The notes: a model not told the origin generated them from the sequence alone. A DNA stretch of 64,000 nucleotides from Sphingomonas sp. Leaf32 (GCF_001421765.1 NZ_LMLA01000008.1:906-64905), one strand, 5' to 3'; numbered from the stretch's first letter, positions 52,538 through 61,625 are shown. A program made the numbers and translations.

Positions 52538-53587
52538 ATGTCGCTCACCGAAGCCCGCAAGCAGTACAAGCCGTTCGAATACCCCTGGGCGTTCGATTTC
52601 TGGAAGCGCCAGCAGCAGATCCACTGGATGCCCGAAGAGGTGCCGCTGGGCGAGGATTGCCGCGACTGGGCGCAGAAGCTGACCCCGCACGAACGCAATC
52701 TGCTGACGCAAATTTTCCGCTTCTTCACCCAGGCGGACGTCGAGGTGCAGGACTGCTATCACGAGAAATATGGCCGCATCTTCAAGCCGACCGAGGTGAA
52801 GATGATGCTCGCCGCCTTCTCCAACATGGAGACGGTGCATATCGCGGCCTACAGCCACCTGCTCGACACGATCGGAATGCCCGAGAGCGAATATGGCGCC
52901 TTCCTCGAATATAGCGAGATGAAGGACAAGCACGACTATCTGCAAAATTTCGGCGTCGACACCGATGAAGACATTGCCAAGACGCTGGCAATGTTCGGCG
53001 GCTTTACCGAAGGATTGCAGCTATTCGCATCGTTCGCGATGCTGATGAACTTCCCGCGCTTCAACAAGATGAAGGGCATGGGGCAGATCGTGTCGTGGTC
53101 GGTCCGGGACGAGAGCCTGCACTGCGAAGGCATCATCAAGCTGTTCCACGCCTTCTGCAAGGAACGCGACTGCATGACGCGCGCCGTGCGCGACGACATT
53201 GCCGACATGTGCCAGACGACGGTTAGGCTGGAGGACAATTTCATCGATCTCGCCTTCGAAATGGGGCCGGTCCACGGGATGACCGCCAAGGAGATCAAGA
53301 AATATATCCGCTACATCGCCGACTGGCGGCTGGGGCAGCTGGGCATGAAGCCGATCTACCTGATCGACGAACATCCCCTGCCGTGGCTGGCGCCGCTGCT
53401 GAACGGCGTCGAGCACGCCAACTTCTTCGAACAGCGGGCGACCGAATATTCGAAGGCGGCGACGCGCGGCAACTGGAACGAAGTCTGGGACGGCTTCGAC
53501 AAGCGCCAGAAGGCCAAGGTTACCGCCCCGGCGAACGAGGAAGCGACCGGCATGGGCGACATGTTCGGGGGCGTGGCGGCGGAATAA
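52538..53587 (+). CDS. nrdB: Ribonucleoside-diphosphate reductase beta subunit
   Basis: 349 residues of the class I beta fold. NMETVHIAAYSHLL has the Glu-x-x-His ligand pair and the radical Tyr at the E. coli Tyr122 position; EGLQLFASFA and RDESLHCEGI give the remaining Glu and His ligands. It holds the diiron-tyrosyl radical used by NrdA. ATG at 52538 follows CGGAG. Confidence 0.94.
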   Translation: MSLTEARKQYKPFEYPWAFDFWKRQQQIHWMPEEVPLGEDCRDWAQKLTPHERNLLTQIFRFFTQADVEVQDCYHEKYGRIFKPTEVKMMLAAFSNMETVHIAAYSHLLDTIGMPESEYGAFLEYSEMKDKHDYLQNFGVDTDEDIAKTLAMFGGFTEGLQLFASFAMLMNFPRFNKMKGMGQIVSWSVRDESLHCEGIIKLFHAFCKERDCMTRAVRDDIADMCQTTVRLEDNFIDLAFEMGPVHGMTAKEIKKYIRYIADWRLGQLGMKPIYLIDEHPLPWLAPLLNGVEHANFFEQRATEYSKAATRGNWNEVWDGFDKRQKAKVTAPANEEATGMGDMFGGVAAE

Positions 53588-53601
53588 GCCGCGCCGGGCA
53601 A

Positions 53602-53621
53602 GGGGTAGCGAAAGCTACCCC
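53602..53621 (+). terminator. GAAA-loop hairpin after nrdB
   Basis: An 8-bp perfect stem GGGGTAGC/GCTACCCC capped by a GNRA-type GAAA loop, 14 bases after the nrdB stop. Two further perfect hairpins follow. Confidence 0.65.
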
Positions 53622-53860
53622 GAGCCTCAAGGCGCGGCCGGCCGGCGGCGCCCAAAGCGCCGGCCGACGGCATGGGCTTTGCCCATGCCCGCCGCTCAAA
53701 GTTCACAAAGTTCACACTCGCACGCTGTTTGCGTGACCTTCGGGTTCGACCTGTAAAAGAGCAGGGGCTGCGATGGCCCGGCAGCATGATGACGACGCGC
53801 GAACGTGTAGGACAGCGCGAAATACCGCTGTCTCTGCCCTCGTAGGACCCTTCCCCTCCG

Positions 53861-53953
53861 GTCATTCCCGCGAAGGTGGGAATCGATAGACGCTGACGTT
53901 CGCGCTGGAGTAGCCGGCGTGGCGTGTACGGGTCCCCGCCTTCGCGGGGACGA
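53861..53953. repeat. GAAGGC-type paired palindromic repeat
   Basis: GTCATTCCCGCGAAGGTGGG at the left and CCCCGCCTTCGCGGGGACG at the right are inverted arms. It resembles 55041-55136 and 57949-58031. Confidence 0.7.
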
Positions 53954-54017
53954 CGGCCGTTGGTCGAAGCCCGCACTCGCCGCAGGAAATTCCCGCTTTC
54001 GCCCGGAGCGACAAGCC

Positions 54018-54353
54018 CTACCGCCCCCGCCGCACCGGAACCCGGAAATCCGCCGGCTTGTCCGCCACCCACGTCACGAACTTCGCCATCGCCGGAACCG
54101 CACGCAGGGCATCGAAGTCGGCGAGCGGGCCGGCCAGTTCGGCGTTGGTGGCACTCGCATGGATCGTGCGGTGGCAGATCGGGTGAACGGGCACGGTTTC
54201 GCGCCCGCCCTCGCTTCTGGGCACGCGGTGGTGCCATTCGACCTGCGTGCCGATCGGGCGATCGCACAGCGCGCAGGCGAGCGGCACCTCCGCACGCGCC
54301 ACAAGCGCCTCCGCTGCTGCCAACCCTGCCTTGCGCTTTACCCGTCCGGCCAT
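54018..54353 (-). CDS. HNH endonuclease
   Basis: 111 residues. CALCDRPIGTQVEWHHRVPR supplies the CxxC and the HH active-site part; PVHPICHRTIHA completes the HNH fold with a further Cys and His. The rest is a short helical tail with a basic end (PVRRGR). Not near phage genes; perhaps a lone homing or defence nuclease, or a repair enzyme. ATG at 54353. Confidence 0.83.
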   Translation of the reverse strand: MAGRVKRKAGLAAAEALVARAEVPLACALCDRPIGTQVEWHHRVPRSEGGRETVPVHPICHRTIHASATNAELAGPLADFDALRAVPAMAKFVTWVADKPADFRVPVRRGR

Positions 54354-54490
54354 GGATAAAAAGATCGGAAGCATTGCCGCAATTGGCAAGGGTACCGAAT
54401 GCCCGCTCCCAAGGTGAACGCCAGATGAAGGAACCGGCATCGTCCGATGCGGGTTGTATCGCGGCAAGTTCAGGAAAAGGGAGAGCCCCC

Positions 54491-54802
54491 ATGAACCGCA
54501 CGACATTGTTGATCGCCGCCGCTGCCACCGCAGTCATTGCGGCGCCTTCGCTGGCCAAGGATCGCCGTACGGTCCCGGTCTATTCGGATTACAATCCCTA
54601 TTATCTCGATTATAAGACCGACCTCTCCGAAGCGAAGCGCGAGCTGCGCAAGGACCTCGCCCGCGCCGACGACGCCGCCGACCGCGAGGATGCGTGGGCG
54701 GAGTATCGCCGCGAGGTGGCCGATGCCCGTCACGATTTCCGCAAGGAAATGGCCGAACGCGGCATGATCGTCCGCAACGGTCGGGTTACCGTCGAAGAAT
54801 AA
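54491..54802 (+). CDS. Small secreted charged protein
   Basis: 103 residues: signal peptide (MNRTTLLIAAAATAVIAAPS, cut after LAK or nearby) then a Tyr-rich start and a long charged helix rich in Arg/Asp/Glu/Ala (AKRELRKDLARADDAADRED), probably a coiled coil. Not recognised. ATG at 54491. Confidence 0.65.
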   Translation: MNRTTLLIAAAATAVIAAPSLAKDRRTVPVYSDYNPYYLDYKTDLSEAKRELRKDLARADDAADREDAWAEYRREVADARHDFRKEMAERGMIVRNGRVTVEE

Positions 54803-54861
54803 CCGCTGCACAGCGGTCTTACGGAGAACAGGCCGTCGGGTTCGCCCGGCGGCCTGTCTGT

Positions 54862-54890
54862 TGTCGTGTCGTGTCGTGTCGTGTCGTGTC
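54862..54890. repeat. Pentanucleotide tandem repeat (GTGTC)
   Basis: Five perfect GTGTC units after a partial unit. It is 60 bases past the stop of the small secreted gene. The unit length of five could vary by slippage. Confidence 0.9.
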
Positions 54891-55040
54891 AGAAAACGCA
54901 TATCAAATGAAGGTGTTAGGGTTCCCGAGATGTCGCGCCAGCCGGCCCGATTTGTCGTTCTTGCCGGCTTGGCACGGATAACGATCGTGCGAACATGGGC
55001 ATCAGTACTGATCGGCCTTCAGGGACGGCAACGCATGTTC

Positions 55041-55136
55041 GTCCTTCCCGTGAAGGCGGGCATCCTTAGACGCGACCGTTGCGGACGTGACCGCAGAGTT
55101 GGCGTGTATGGACTCCCGCCTTCGCGGGAGTGACGA
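55041..55136. repeat. GAAGGC-type paired palindromic repeat
   Basis: GTCCTTCCCGTGAAGGCGGG at the left; GACTCCCGCCTTCGCGGGAG then TGACGAC at the right. Confidence 0.68.
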
Positions 55137-55203
55137 CCAGAAAAGTCTCGGATACCAACCCAGATCACCACGCAGAATGTCGAGCCGTATCCGTTCGAGA
55201 ACC

Positions 55204-55389
55204 GATCGACCTTCATTTACGCCCGGTGTCGCTCCTGATCGCTGCCTCCAGCCTCTCCGTCACCCCGGACTTGTTCCGGGGTCCACGGCGCGGCAATCGG
55301 TGCGGCGTGAGCCTCTATCGACCACGATCGCCGCTCGGTGGACCCCGGAACAAGTCCGGGGTGACGAAATGGAATGTGAATGTCGGTCC
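55204..55389. repeat. Palindromic TIR-bounded element, copy 3
   Basis: Left end GATCGACCTTCATTTACG; inner arm CACCCCGGACTTGTTCCGGG; core of about 60 bases; mate CCCCGGAACAAGTCCGGGG; right end GGAATGTGAATGTCGGTCC. The left half after the TIR (CCCGGTGTCGCTCCTGATCG) matches copy 4 rather than copies 1-2, so two subtypes exist. Confidence 0.78.
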
Positions 55390-55470
55390 ATCCTAGCGGG
55401 CTGCTACGCGGACAGCCCGATCTATATGGCCTACACCCTGACCGAGCGGATCATGGCTCAATCCAAAACA

Positions 55471-55502
55471 AAAGGCCCCGGACGAACCCGTCCGGAGCCT
55501 TT
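55471..55502 (-). terminator. Terminator of the outer-membrane barrel gene
   Basis: On the minus strand, AAAGGCTCCGGAC pairs with GTCCGGGGCCTTT around a short loop, then TGTTTTGG. It lies 64 bases downstream of that gene's stop. Confidence 0.8.
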
Positions 55503-55565
55503 CATGATACGCAATTACCGGGGCGGGTCCCGATACGCCGGACCCACCCGAAACTCGTGCGATGC

Positions 55566-56192
55566 TTAGAAGTGGGTCGTCAGACCCAGCATCGGACGGA
55601 AGCTGTGCGCCGAACCGAAGGTCGACACTTCACCGCGCAGGCGAACGCCCGAGTTGCCGGTGATGCCGCCCAGGCCGATGTCCTTCGGACCGACTTCGAA
55701 ACCGGCGCCATAGGTCATTTCGTGATAGTCGCGGCTGTCGTTGCCGAACCGGTCGAAGTTGACCCAGCGATAGCCGACCTTGCCGTAGATTAGGCCCGAA
55801 TCACCCGCGCGGACGCCGAAACGGCCAGCCGCGCCGTAATCCCAATCGATGTCGCCCGACACGCCCTTCGAGACGCTGCCTTCGGCACCGACGAACACCG
55901 GACCCAGCGGCACGTTGAAACCGACGATGCCTTCAACCAGGGCGCCGTTCAGCTTGTCGTTGCGCGGAACCAGCGGGATGCCGGCATCGGTACGCTCGGA
56001 GTCGAACTGTTCCCAGCCGCCCATGATGGCGACATAGGGTTCGAAACCGATGCCGCTGGTGCCATCGGGTGCGGCAACGGCGGGGGCGGGTTCGGTCGTC
56101 GGGGCGTCCTGCACCACGGTGGCGTCCTGCGCAAAGGCGGGCGCGGCCGTGAAGGCAACGGCGGCAGCGGCGACGGTCAAAAGCTTACGCAT
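55566..56192 (-). CDS. Outer-membrane beta-barrel (opacity-like) protein
   Basis: 208 residues. Signal peptide (MRKLLTVAAAAVAFTAAPAF, cut after AQ), a short Pro/Ala linker and then an eight-stranded-looking barrel with alternating segments such as FEPYVAIMGGWEQFD, GLIYGKVGYRWVNF and a C-terminal aromatic (LGLTTHF), the usual barrel-assembly signal. A surface porin-like or adhesin-like role is possible. ATG at 56192. Confidence 0.83.
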   Translation of the reverse strand: MRKLLTVAAAAVAFTAAPAFAQDATVVQDAPTTEPAPAVAAPDGTSGIGFEPYVAIMGGWEQFDSERTDAGIPLVPRNDKLNGALVEGIVGFNVPLGPVFVGAEGSVSKGVSGDIDWDYGAAGRFGVRAGDSGLIYGKVGYRWVNFDRFGNDSRDYHEMTYGAGFEVGPKDIGLGGITGNSGVRLRGEVSTFGSAHSFRPMLGLTTHF

Positions 56193-56497
56193 ACAAAACC
56201 TCATCAGCGTTTACGGTCCCGGCGTCGAACGCGCACCGGTTTGTCCGTGGCCCCTCTGAACCCGAAAGAACGCAAAGTGTTGCATCGCATCGCAACATGG
56301 CGGTCATCAAATCGGATACTGTTGCTTCCGCGCAACGGTATCTGTCACGCGGATGAACGAACCGTGGCGCGACTGCCCGGACCATGGTTACAATGTGGCA
56401 ACAGCGGCACGGCGGCGGGGCACGGCCCGCGCAACGATCCGGGGTCCGATGGGTTGGGAGAGCCGATCACAGGCGCGAATCGGAGGACGAACAGCGT
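56193..56497. other. Divergent control region between the barrel gene and ndh
   Basis: 305 bases without a gene. The middle (56260-56345) is AT-richer and likely carries the two promoters. It contains GTTGCATCGCATCGCAAC, an inverted repeat (GTTGC..GCAAC) at about 56279-56296. CGGAGGA before ndh is at 56481. Confidence 0.45.
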
Positions 56498-57808
56498 ATG
56501 CGACCCCGGATCATCATCGTCGGCGCCGGTTTCGGCGGCATCGCGGCGGCACAGGCGCTGCGCAAGGCGGATGCCGACATCGTCCTGATCGACCGCACCA
56601 ACCACCATCTGTTCCAGCCGCTGCTGTATCAGGTCGCCGGTGCCGCGTTGTCGCCGGCCGACATCGCGACCGCCAATCGCGCGCTGCTGCGCCGCAACAG
56701 AAACACCCGGATATTGATGGCCGAGGTGAGCGGCGTCGACGCGGACGCCCGGGAAGTCTGTCTGGCCGATGGCCGGCGATTGCCGTTCGATCACCTGATC
56801 CTGGCGACCGGTGCGGCCTACAGCTTCTTCGGCAACGATGCGTGGCGCGACCATGCCTATGTGCTTAAATCGATCGACGATGCACTGGCGATCCGCGCGG
56901 CGGTGCTGGGCGCGTTCGAGCGGGCGGAACAATGCGACGACCCGGTGGAGTTGCAACGGCTGCTGACCTTCGCGGTCGTCGGCGGCGGGCCGACCGGGGT
57001 CGAGCTGGCCGGGACGATCGCCGAACTGGCACGTACGACGCTGGCGCGCGATTTCGCCTCGATCGATCCACGCGCGGCGCGGGTGGTGCTGTGCGAGATG
57101 GGCGGCCGCATCCTGACCGTATTCGACCCGCCGCTGTCGCAGGCGGCACGTGCGATGCTGGAGTCGCTGGGCGTCGAGGTGCGCACCGGCGCGGCGGTGC
57201 AGGCGATCGACGCACGCGGGCTGACCGTCGGCGATCAGCGGATCGACGCCGCCGCCGTGCTCTGGGCCGCGGGGACCGAGGCGCGGCCGGTCGCGCGGTG
57301 GCTGTCGGCAGCGGCTGCCAAGAACGGCGCGGTGAAGGTCGCGCCCGATTGTTCGATCCCCGGCCATCCCGCCATCTTCGCGATCGGCGACGTCGCCAGT
57401 TTCGATGGCGGCGACGGCCCCCTGCCCGGGCTGGCTCCGGTCGCCAAGCAACAGGGGCGGTTCGTGGGAAAACTGATCGCCGCGCGGATCGCGGGACGGC
57501 CGGCGCCCGACCGCTTCCGCTATCGCGACTATGGCACGATGGCGGTCATCGGCCGGTCGCGCGCGGTGGCGGAGATCGGCGGGATGAAGCTGAAAGGCTT
57601 TGTCGCATGGTTGGCATGGTCGCTGGTCCACCTGATGCTGCTGGTCGATTTCCGCAGCCGGGTGTCGGTGTACGTCCATTGGGCGTGGTCGTGGTTCACC
57701 TATGGCCGGGGCGCACGGTTGCTTACCGGCTATGCTCCCGAACCGGGGGAAAAGCCGCGCACGGCGGGGCTGCCGGAGATCGAGGCGGAAGCGCGGGCGG
57801 CGGAATAG
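56498..57808 (+). CDS. ndh: Type II NADH dehydrogenase-like FAD oxidoreductase
   Basis: 436 residues. FAD motif IIIVGAGFGGIAAAQALRKA at the N-terminus and NAD motif FAVVGGGPTGVELAGTIAEL near 160; HLFQPLLYQVAGAALSPADI and the C-terminal membrane-binding part LAWSLVHLMLLVDFRSR are typical of NDH-2. It passes electrons from NADH to quinone without pumping. ATG at 56498 with CGGAGGA upstream. Confidence 0.91.
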   Translation: MRPRIIIVGAGFGGIAAAQALRKADADIVLIDRTNHHLFQPLLYQVAGAALSPADIATANRALLRRNRNTRILMAEVSGVDADAREVCLADGRRLPFDHLILATGAAYSFFGNDAWRDHAYVLKSIDDALAIRAAVLGAFERAEQCDDPVELQRLLTFAVVGGGPTGVELAGTIAELARTTLARDFASIDPRAARVVLCEMGGRILTVFDPPLSQAARAMLESLGVEVRTGAAVQAIDARGLTVGDQRIDAAAVLWAAGTEARPVARWLSAAAAKNGAVKVAPDCSIPGHPAIFAIGDVASFDGGDGPLPGLAPVAKQQGRFVGKLIAARIAGRPAPDRFRYRDYGTMAVIGRSRAVAEIGGMKLKGFVAWLAWSLVHLMLLVDFRSRVSVYVHWAWSWFTYGRGARLLTGYAPEPGEKPRTAGLPEIEAEARAAE

Positions 57809-57813
57809 CCTTT

Positions 57814-57897
57814 CGTCACCCCGGACTTGATCCGGGGTCCCGCTTCTTCTCAACCGTTGCCAAGGCAGCGGGACCCCGGATCAAGTCCGGGGTGACG
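57814..57897. repeat. Paired REP-like palindrome without TIRs
   Basis: CGTCACCCCGGACTTGATCC ... GGATCAAGTCCGGGGTGACG, with GGTCCCGCTTCTT and its mate GCGGGACC inside. It directly follows the ndh stop and could end the transcript. It shares the inner arms of the TIR-bounded family but lacks the GATCGAC ends. Confidence 0.8.
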
Positions 57898-57948
57898 CGT
57901 TGGGTCGGGGTTGGCTGCGCTCAGGCGCTGCCGACGCTCCAGCAACTA

Positions 57949-58031
57949 CGTCATCCCAGCGAAGGCTGGGATCTCCTGCGGATAGCGCGACCTGCTTGCC
58001 GCGAGAGACCCCAGTCTGCGCTGGGGTGACG
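57949..58031. repeat. GAAGGC-type paired palindromic repeat
   Basis: CGTCATCCCAGCGAAGGCTG ... CCCCAGTCTGCGCTGGGGTG. It completes the gene-free stretch between ndh and the small DUF gene (57809-58119) together with 57814-57897 and the terminator at 58064. Confidence 0.72.
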
Positions 58032-58063
58032 TCCAGGGCTAAGATGGGATGCCCCCAAACGCG

Positions 58064-58100
58064 AAACGGCCCGCCCGCATCGACTGCGGACGGGCCGTTT
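58064..58100 (-). terminator. Terminator of the M16/small-protein unit
   Basis: On the minus strand, AAACGGCCCGTCCGCA and TGCGGGCGGGCCGTTT pair around a short loop, then CGCGTTTGG. It lies 20 bases after the stop of the small gene. Confidence 0.75.
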
Positions 58101-58119
58101 CCTGTCACCGCACCGGACG

Positions 58120-58422
58120 TCAGCCGACGCGGTTGCCCGCCATCGGGAAGCTGCCGAACGCGCCTGCGCCGACCGTGCCGGAGATGGTGTCACCATCGAC
58201 CGTCGCTTCGCAGTCGAGCGTCATCGGCATCGGCACGACGATCGCCACCTTCCAGCTCAGCTTGTCGCCTTCGACCTTGCCGTCGGTGATCTCGGTCGAT
58301 CCCATCGCCCCGGAATAGGTCCCGGTGAAGCTGGCGCCGTCGCTCTTGACGTTCAGCGTCGCCTGCTGGTCGCCCATCGGCGACTTGGTGATCGTGTTCC
58401 AGCTGCCATCGACATTCGCCAT
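58120..58422 (-). CDS. Conserved small beta-rich protein
   Basis: 100 residues with no signal peptide. The sequence VDGSWNTITKSPMGDQQATL, then FTGTYSGAMGSTEITDGKVE and LDCEATVDGDTISGTVG, is a small beta barrel-like repeat pattern seen in sphingomonad proteins of unknown function. It follows the M16 protease gene by 11 bases on the same strand, so they may share a transcript. ATG at 58422. Confidence 0.75.
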   Translation of the reverse strand: MANVDGSWNTITKSPMGDQQATLNVKSDGASFTGTYSGAMGSTEITDGKVEGDKLSWKVAIVVPMPMTLDCEATVDGDTISGTVGAGAFGSFPMAGNRVG

Positions 58423-58433
58423 GTTCGCTCTCC

Positions 58434-61286
58434 TTACTTCGCCGGGGTGGGGGCGGTTGCCGGCGTTGCCGACACCACCTCCACCGGCAGGCCCAGCCCG
58501 TCAAGCTGCGGACGGACGACCTTGGCGTCGCCGACCACCACATAGACGAAGCGATTGGGGTCGATTGCCGCGCGTGCCGCAGCGTCAAGCTGGGCCGTGG
58601 ACAGCGCACGATATTTTTGTGGCAGGGTCGCCTGGTAATCGTCCGGCCGGCCGAGGAAGTCGTTCGCCCGCATAGCGCCCAGCACCGCGCCCGACGTTTC
58701 GTACGTGCCTGCAAGCTGCCGCGTCTCGCCATCGATCGAGCGGCGGAATTCAACCGGCGTTACGCCGTTCGGACCCAGGAACCCGTTGATCTGTTCGCGC
58801 AGCGACGCGATCGCCGGGCCGGTCTTGTCCGCCTGCACCGGCGCGTTGATGACATAGGGCACCGCGTTCTGCATCAGCTGAAACCCGCCACGCGCGCCAT
58901 AGGACCAGTGCTTGGCTTCGCGTAGGTCCATGTTGATGCGGCTGAGGAAGCCCGAGCCGAGCACGGTGTTGGCAGTGGTCGCCGCCAGCGTGTCCGCCTT
59001 CGCCTGTACCGGGGTCATTTGTCCGGCGACGATCAGCGACTGCGGCGAGTTCGGCCGGTCGACCAGCACGATCTTCGGCGTGGTCGTCGCGCGCTGCGTC
59101 GGGAAGCTCTTGGTGCCGGCGGCACCGGTCGCCTGCCAGTTGCCGAGCGACGCGTTCAACGCGGCCTGCACCTCCGCCAGCGGGCGGTCGGACACGACGA
59201 AGACCTTCGCCTTGTCCGGACGCAACCACGCGCCGCGCCATGCGATCAGGTCGTCGCGCTTCATGGCCATGACCGCCGCCGGATCGCCCACGCCTGCCGC
59301 CAGCTTCGCATACGGGCTGTTGGCACCATAGAGGAGCGGCGGCAGCGTCATGTCGGCCAGACCCTGCGGCTGGGTGCGCTGTTGCCCGATCTGCGCCATC
59401 ACCTGCCCGCGCACCCGCTCCAGCTCGTTCGCGTCGAATGCCGGGTTGCGCAGCACGTCGGCGAACAATTCGGTCGCGCTGCCCAGATTGGCGCTGGGCA
59501 CCTCGAAGCCGATCGTCGTCTGGTCGGCCGAATTGCCGCCCGACATGCTCATGCCCAGCTTTTCCTTGGCCTCCGCCATCGCGATCGAATTGCGGGTGGT
59601 GGTGCCTTCGTCGATCAGCGACAGCGTCATGCCGGCGGTGCCGAGCTTGCCGGCCACATCGGCGGCGGTGCCGGCGTCGAACACCATCGACACCTGCGTC
59701 ACCGGCACGGCGGTCCGCTGGGCATAGACCAGCTCCATGCCGTTCGACAGGCGGCTGCGCGTGACCTTCGGGAATTGCAGCGCGGTGCCGGTTTCGGCGA
59801 CGCCCGGCATGGCGCCGCGCGTGCCCTTGAACGGCGTTTCGGGGGCAGCCGGGGTGGCGGGCGCAGCGGCGACCGCCTTCGCCTCCTCATAGCCCTCGCG
59901 CGCGCCGTTTTCGACGATCAGCGTATAGGCCGGGCGCGACATCCACTTCTGCGCGGCGGCCCGGGCGCGGTCCGGCGTCATCGTGGCCAGCGCGTTCAGC
60001 TCCTTCTTGTAGAAGCCCGGATCGTTCGAATACAGCTCGCCCGACGCCAGCGTGACTGCCTTGCCGCCGAAGCCGCCGACCGATTCCAGTCCACCGATGG
60101 TGCCCGCCACCTGGGTCGTCGCGACGCGCGACACTTCATCGGCGGTGGGACCGGTGCGCAGATAATCGGCGATCATCTGGTCCAGCCTGGCCTCGACGGT
60201 CTTCGCATCGACGCCCGGACGCACGATCGCGCGGACGATCAACATGCCCGCCTGCGCCAGCGACTGTACGCCGGCCGACACCTGCACCGCCAGCTTGTCC
60301 TTCTTGACCAGTTCGTTGTCGAGCCGCGACGAGGCGAGGCCGCCGAACGCGCTCATCGCGACGTCCAGCGCGGGCGCGTCGGGATCGTTCAGACCCGGCA
60401 CCGGCCAGACCTTCATGATCATGGTCGCGGCGACATTGTCCTTCATCACCTCGCGCACCGGGGCGGCCAGCGTGGGCACCGCGATCTTCGGCAGGACCGA
60501 TTCCGGCCCCTTGGCGATCTTGCCGAAATATTTCTCGACCAACGGGCGCGCTTCTTTCGCGTCGATGTCGCCGGCCAGTACCAGCACCGCATTGTTCGGG
60601 CCGTAATGGCCGCGGAACCAGTTCTTCACGTCCTCGAGGCTGGCGGCGTCGAGATCGGCCATCGAACCGATCACCGAATGGCGATAGGGGTGGCCGACCG
60701 GGAAGATGCCCTCGGTCATCTTGTAGCGGACCAGGCCGTAGGGCTGGTTGTCGCCCTGCCGCTTTTCGTTCTGCACGACGCCGCGCTGTTCATCCAGCAC
60801 GCCCTGCGTCACCGCGCCCAACAGATAGCCCATGCGATCCGATTCGAGGAACAGCGCGCGGTCCAGCGCCGCCTTCGGCACCGTCTCGAAATAATTGGTG
60901 CGGTCGTAGCTGGTGGTGCCGTTCAGGTCGGTCGCGCCGATCGAGCGCAGCGGATCGAAGAAATCGCCCGGCGCATTCTCCGACCCGTTGAACATCAGAT
61001 GCTCGAACAGATGCGCAAACCCCGTCTTCCCCTCCGGCTCATGCTTCGACCCGACATCATACCATACCGACACCGCGACGATCGGCGCCTTGCGGTCGGT
61101 ATGGGTGATGACGGTCAGGCCGTTGGCCAGCGTGAACTTTTCGTAGGGAATGTTCACCGGTGCGACCAGTTGGGCGAGCGGAGCGGCCTTCACCGGGGGC
61201 GCGGCGGGCGCCGGTGCCTGCGCATAGGCGGCGGTTCCGGCAAGCGCAGTGGAAGCAAGCAATACGGCAGCGACGGTACGAAACAT
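58434..61286 (-). CDS. M16 (pitrilysin/insulinase) metalloprotease, double-domain
   Basis: 950 residues. Signal peptide (MFRTVAAVLLASTALAGTAA) then two M16 units. The first holds HLFEH (His92, Glu95, His96), the zinc site in an inverted HxxEH; the second unit (from about residue 500) lacks it and is structural. Periplasmic, cutting peptides of several kDa. ATG at 61286; the next gene upstream is divergent. Confidence 0.93.
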   Translation of the reverse strand: MFRTVAAVLLASTALAGTAAYAQAPAPAAPPVKAAPLAQLVAPVNIPYEKFTLANGLTVITHTDRKAPIVAVSVWYDVGSKHEPEGKTGFAHLFEHLMFNGSENAPGDFFDPLRSIGATDLNGTTSYDRTNYFETVPKAALDRALFLESDRMGYLLGAVTQGVLDEQRGVVQNEKRQGDNQPYGLVRYKMTEGIFPVGHPYRHSVIGSMADLDAASLEDVKNWFRGHYGPNNAVLVLAGDIDAKEARPLVEKYFGKIAKGPESVLPKIAVPTLAAPVREVMKDNVAATMIMKVWPVPGLNDPDAPALDVAMSAFGGLASSRLDNELVKKDKLAVQVSAGVQSLAQAGMLIVRAIVRPGVDAKTVEARLDQMIADYLRTGPTADEVSRVATTQVAGTIGGLESVGGFGGKAVTLASGELYSNDPGFYKKELNALATMTPDRARAAAQKWMSRPAYTLIVENGAREGYEEAKAVAAAPATPAAPETPFKGTRGAMPGVAETGTALQFPKVTRSRLSNGMELVYAQRTAVPVTQVSMVFDAGTAADVAGKLGTAGMTLSLIDEGTTTRNSIAMAEAKEKLGMSMSGGNSADQTTIGFEVPSANLGSATELFADVLRNPAFDANELERVRGQVMAQIGQQRTQPQGLADMTLPPLLYGANSPYAKLAAGVGDPAAVMAMKRDDLIAWRGAWLRPDKAKVFVVSDRPLAEVQAALNASLGNWQATGAAGTKSFPTQRATTTPKIVLVDRPNSPQSLIVAGQMTPVQAKADTLAATTANTVLGSGFLSRINMDLREAKHWSYGARGGFQLMQNAVPYVINAPVQADKTGPAIASLREQINGFLGPNGVTPVEFRRSIDGETRQLAGTYETSGAVLGAMRANDFLGRPDDYQATLPQKYRALSTAQLDAAARAAIDPNRFVYVVVGDAKVVRPQLDGLGLPVEVVSATPATAPTPAK

Positions 61287-61397
61287 GGAACCCCACCCAT
61301 TATCGATAAACGGAATGCAGGTGTATGGCGTGCGACGAACCCGCGCAAGCCGCTTCCATTGCCCGAACCGCGCCGATCCCTTGCCTCTCTGTAACAT

Positions 61398-61625
61398 ATG
61401 ATGTCCCTGGAGCGATCGGGCCGATTGGCGGTTTTCATGTTGCTTTCAGTGCTTATGTTGCAACGCGCCATGACCAGTCCGTTCGAAACCTTCCGCGCGA
61501 TCTTTCCCTATTCCGACCGGCTCGACCGCCTGCTTGCGGTCGGCTGGGAGGACATCGGAGGCGTCGTCCTTGCCATGAGTGCCTTCGCCTGCATGACGGT
61601 GATCGGCGCGCTGCGTTCGCGCTGA
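61398..61625 (+). CDS. Small possible membrane protein
   Basis: 75 residues with hydrophobic stretches LAVFMLLSVLML and GVVLAMSAFACMTVIGAL. Not recognised; the ribosome site is poor. It diverges from the M16 gene. Kept with low confidence. Confidence 0.35.
   Translation: MMSLERSGRLAVFMLLSVLMLQRAMTSPFETFRAIFPYSDRLDRLLAVGWEDIGGVVLAMSAFACMTVIGALRSR

Larger units (their letters stand above)
53588..54017. other. Intergenic region after nrdB: three hairpins, GTTCAC motif and a palindromic repeat
   Basis: No gene is seen. Perfect stems: GGGGTAGC-GAAA-GCTACCCC (53602-53621), CGGCCGGCG/CGCCGGCCG (53639-53666), GGCATGGGC-TTT-GCCCATGCC (53669-53689). AAAGTTCACAAAGTTCACA follows at 53698-53716. A GAAGGC-type repeat is at 53861-53953. 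Confidence 0.65.
54803..55565. other. 763-base gene-free region with tandem, palindromic and TIR repeats
   Basis: Holds a 5-base tandem repeat (54862-54890), a GAAGGC-type palindrome (55041-55136), TIR element copy 3 (55204-55389) and the terminator of the barrel gene (55471-55502). The frames present are short and lack ribosome sites or coding composition. It appears to be an accumulation zone for repeats. Confidence 0.6.

Noticed and set aside
53730..53760. GGGTTCGACCTG resembling a tRNA T-loop
   Set aside because: No cloverleaf can be built around it.
54861..55133. 90-codon frame beginning in the GTGTC repeat
   Set aside because: Its start is made of the tandem repeat and the rest crosses a palindromic repeat; no conserved features.
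59019..61394. Long open frame on the plus strand across the M16 gene
   Set aside because: It is the antisense shadow of a clear M16 protease; the Arg/His-rich composition is the usual GC-rich mirror and no domain is visible.
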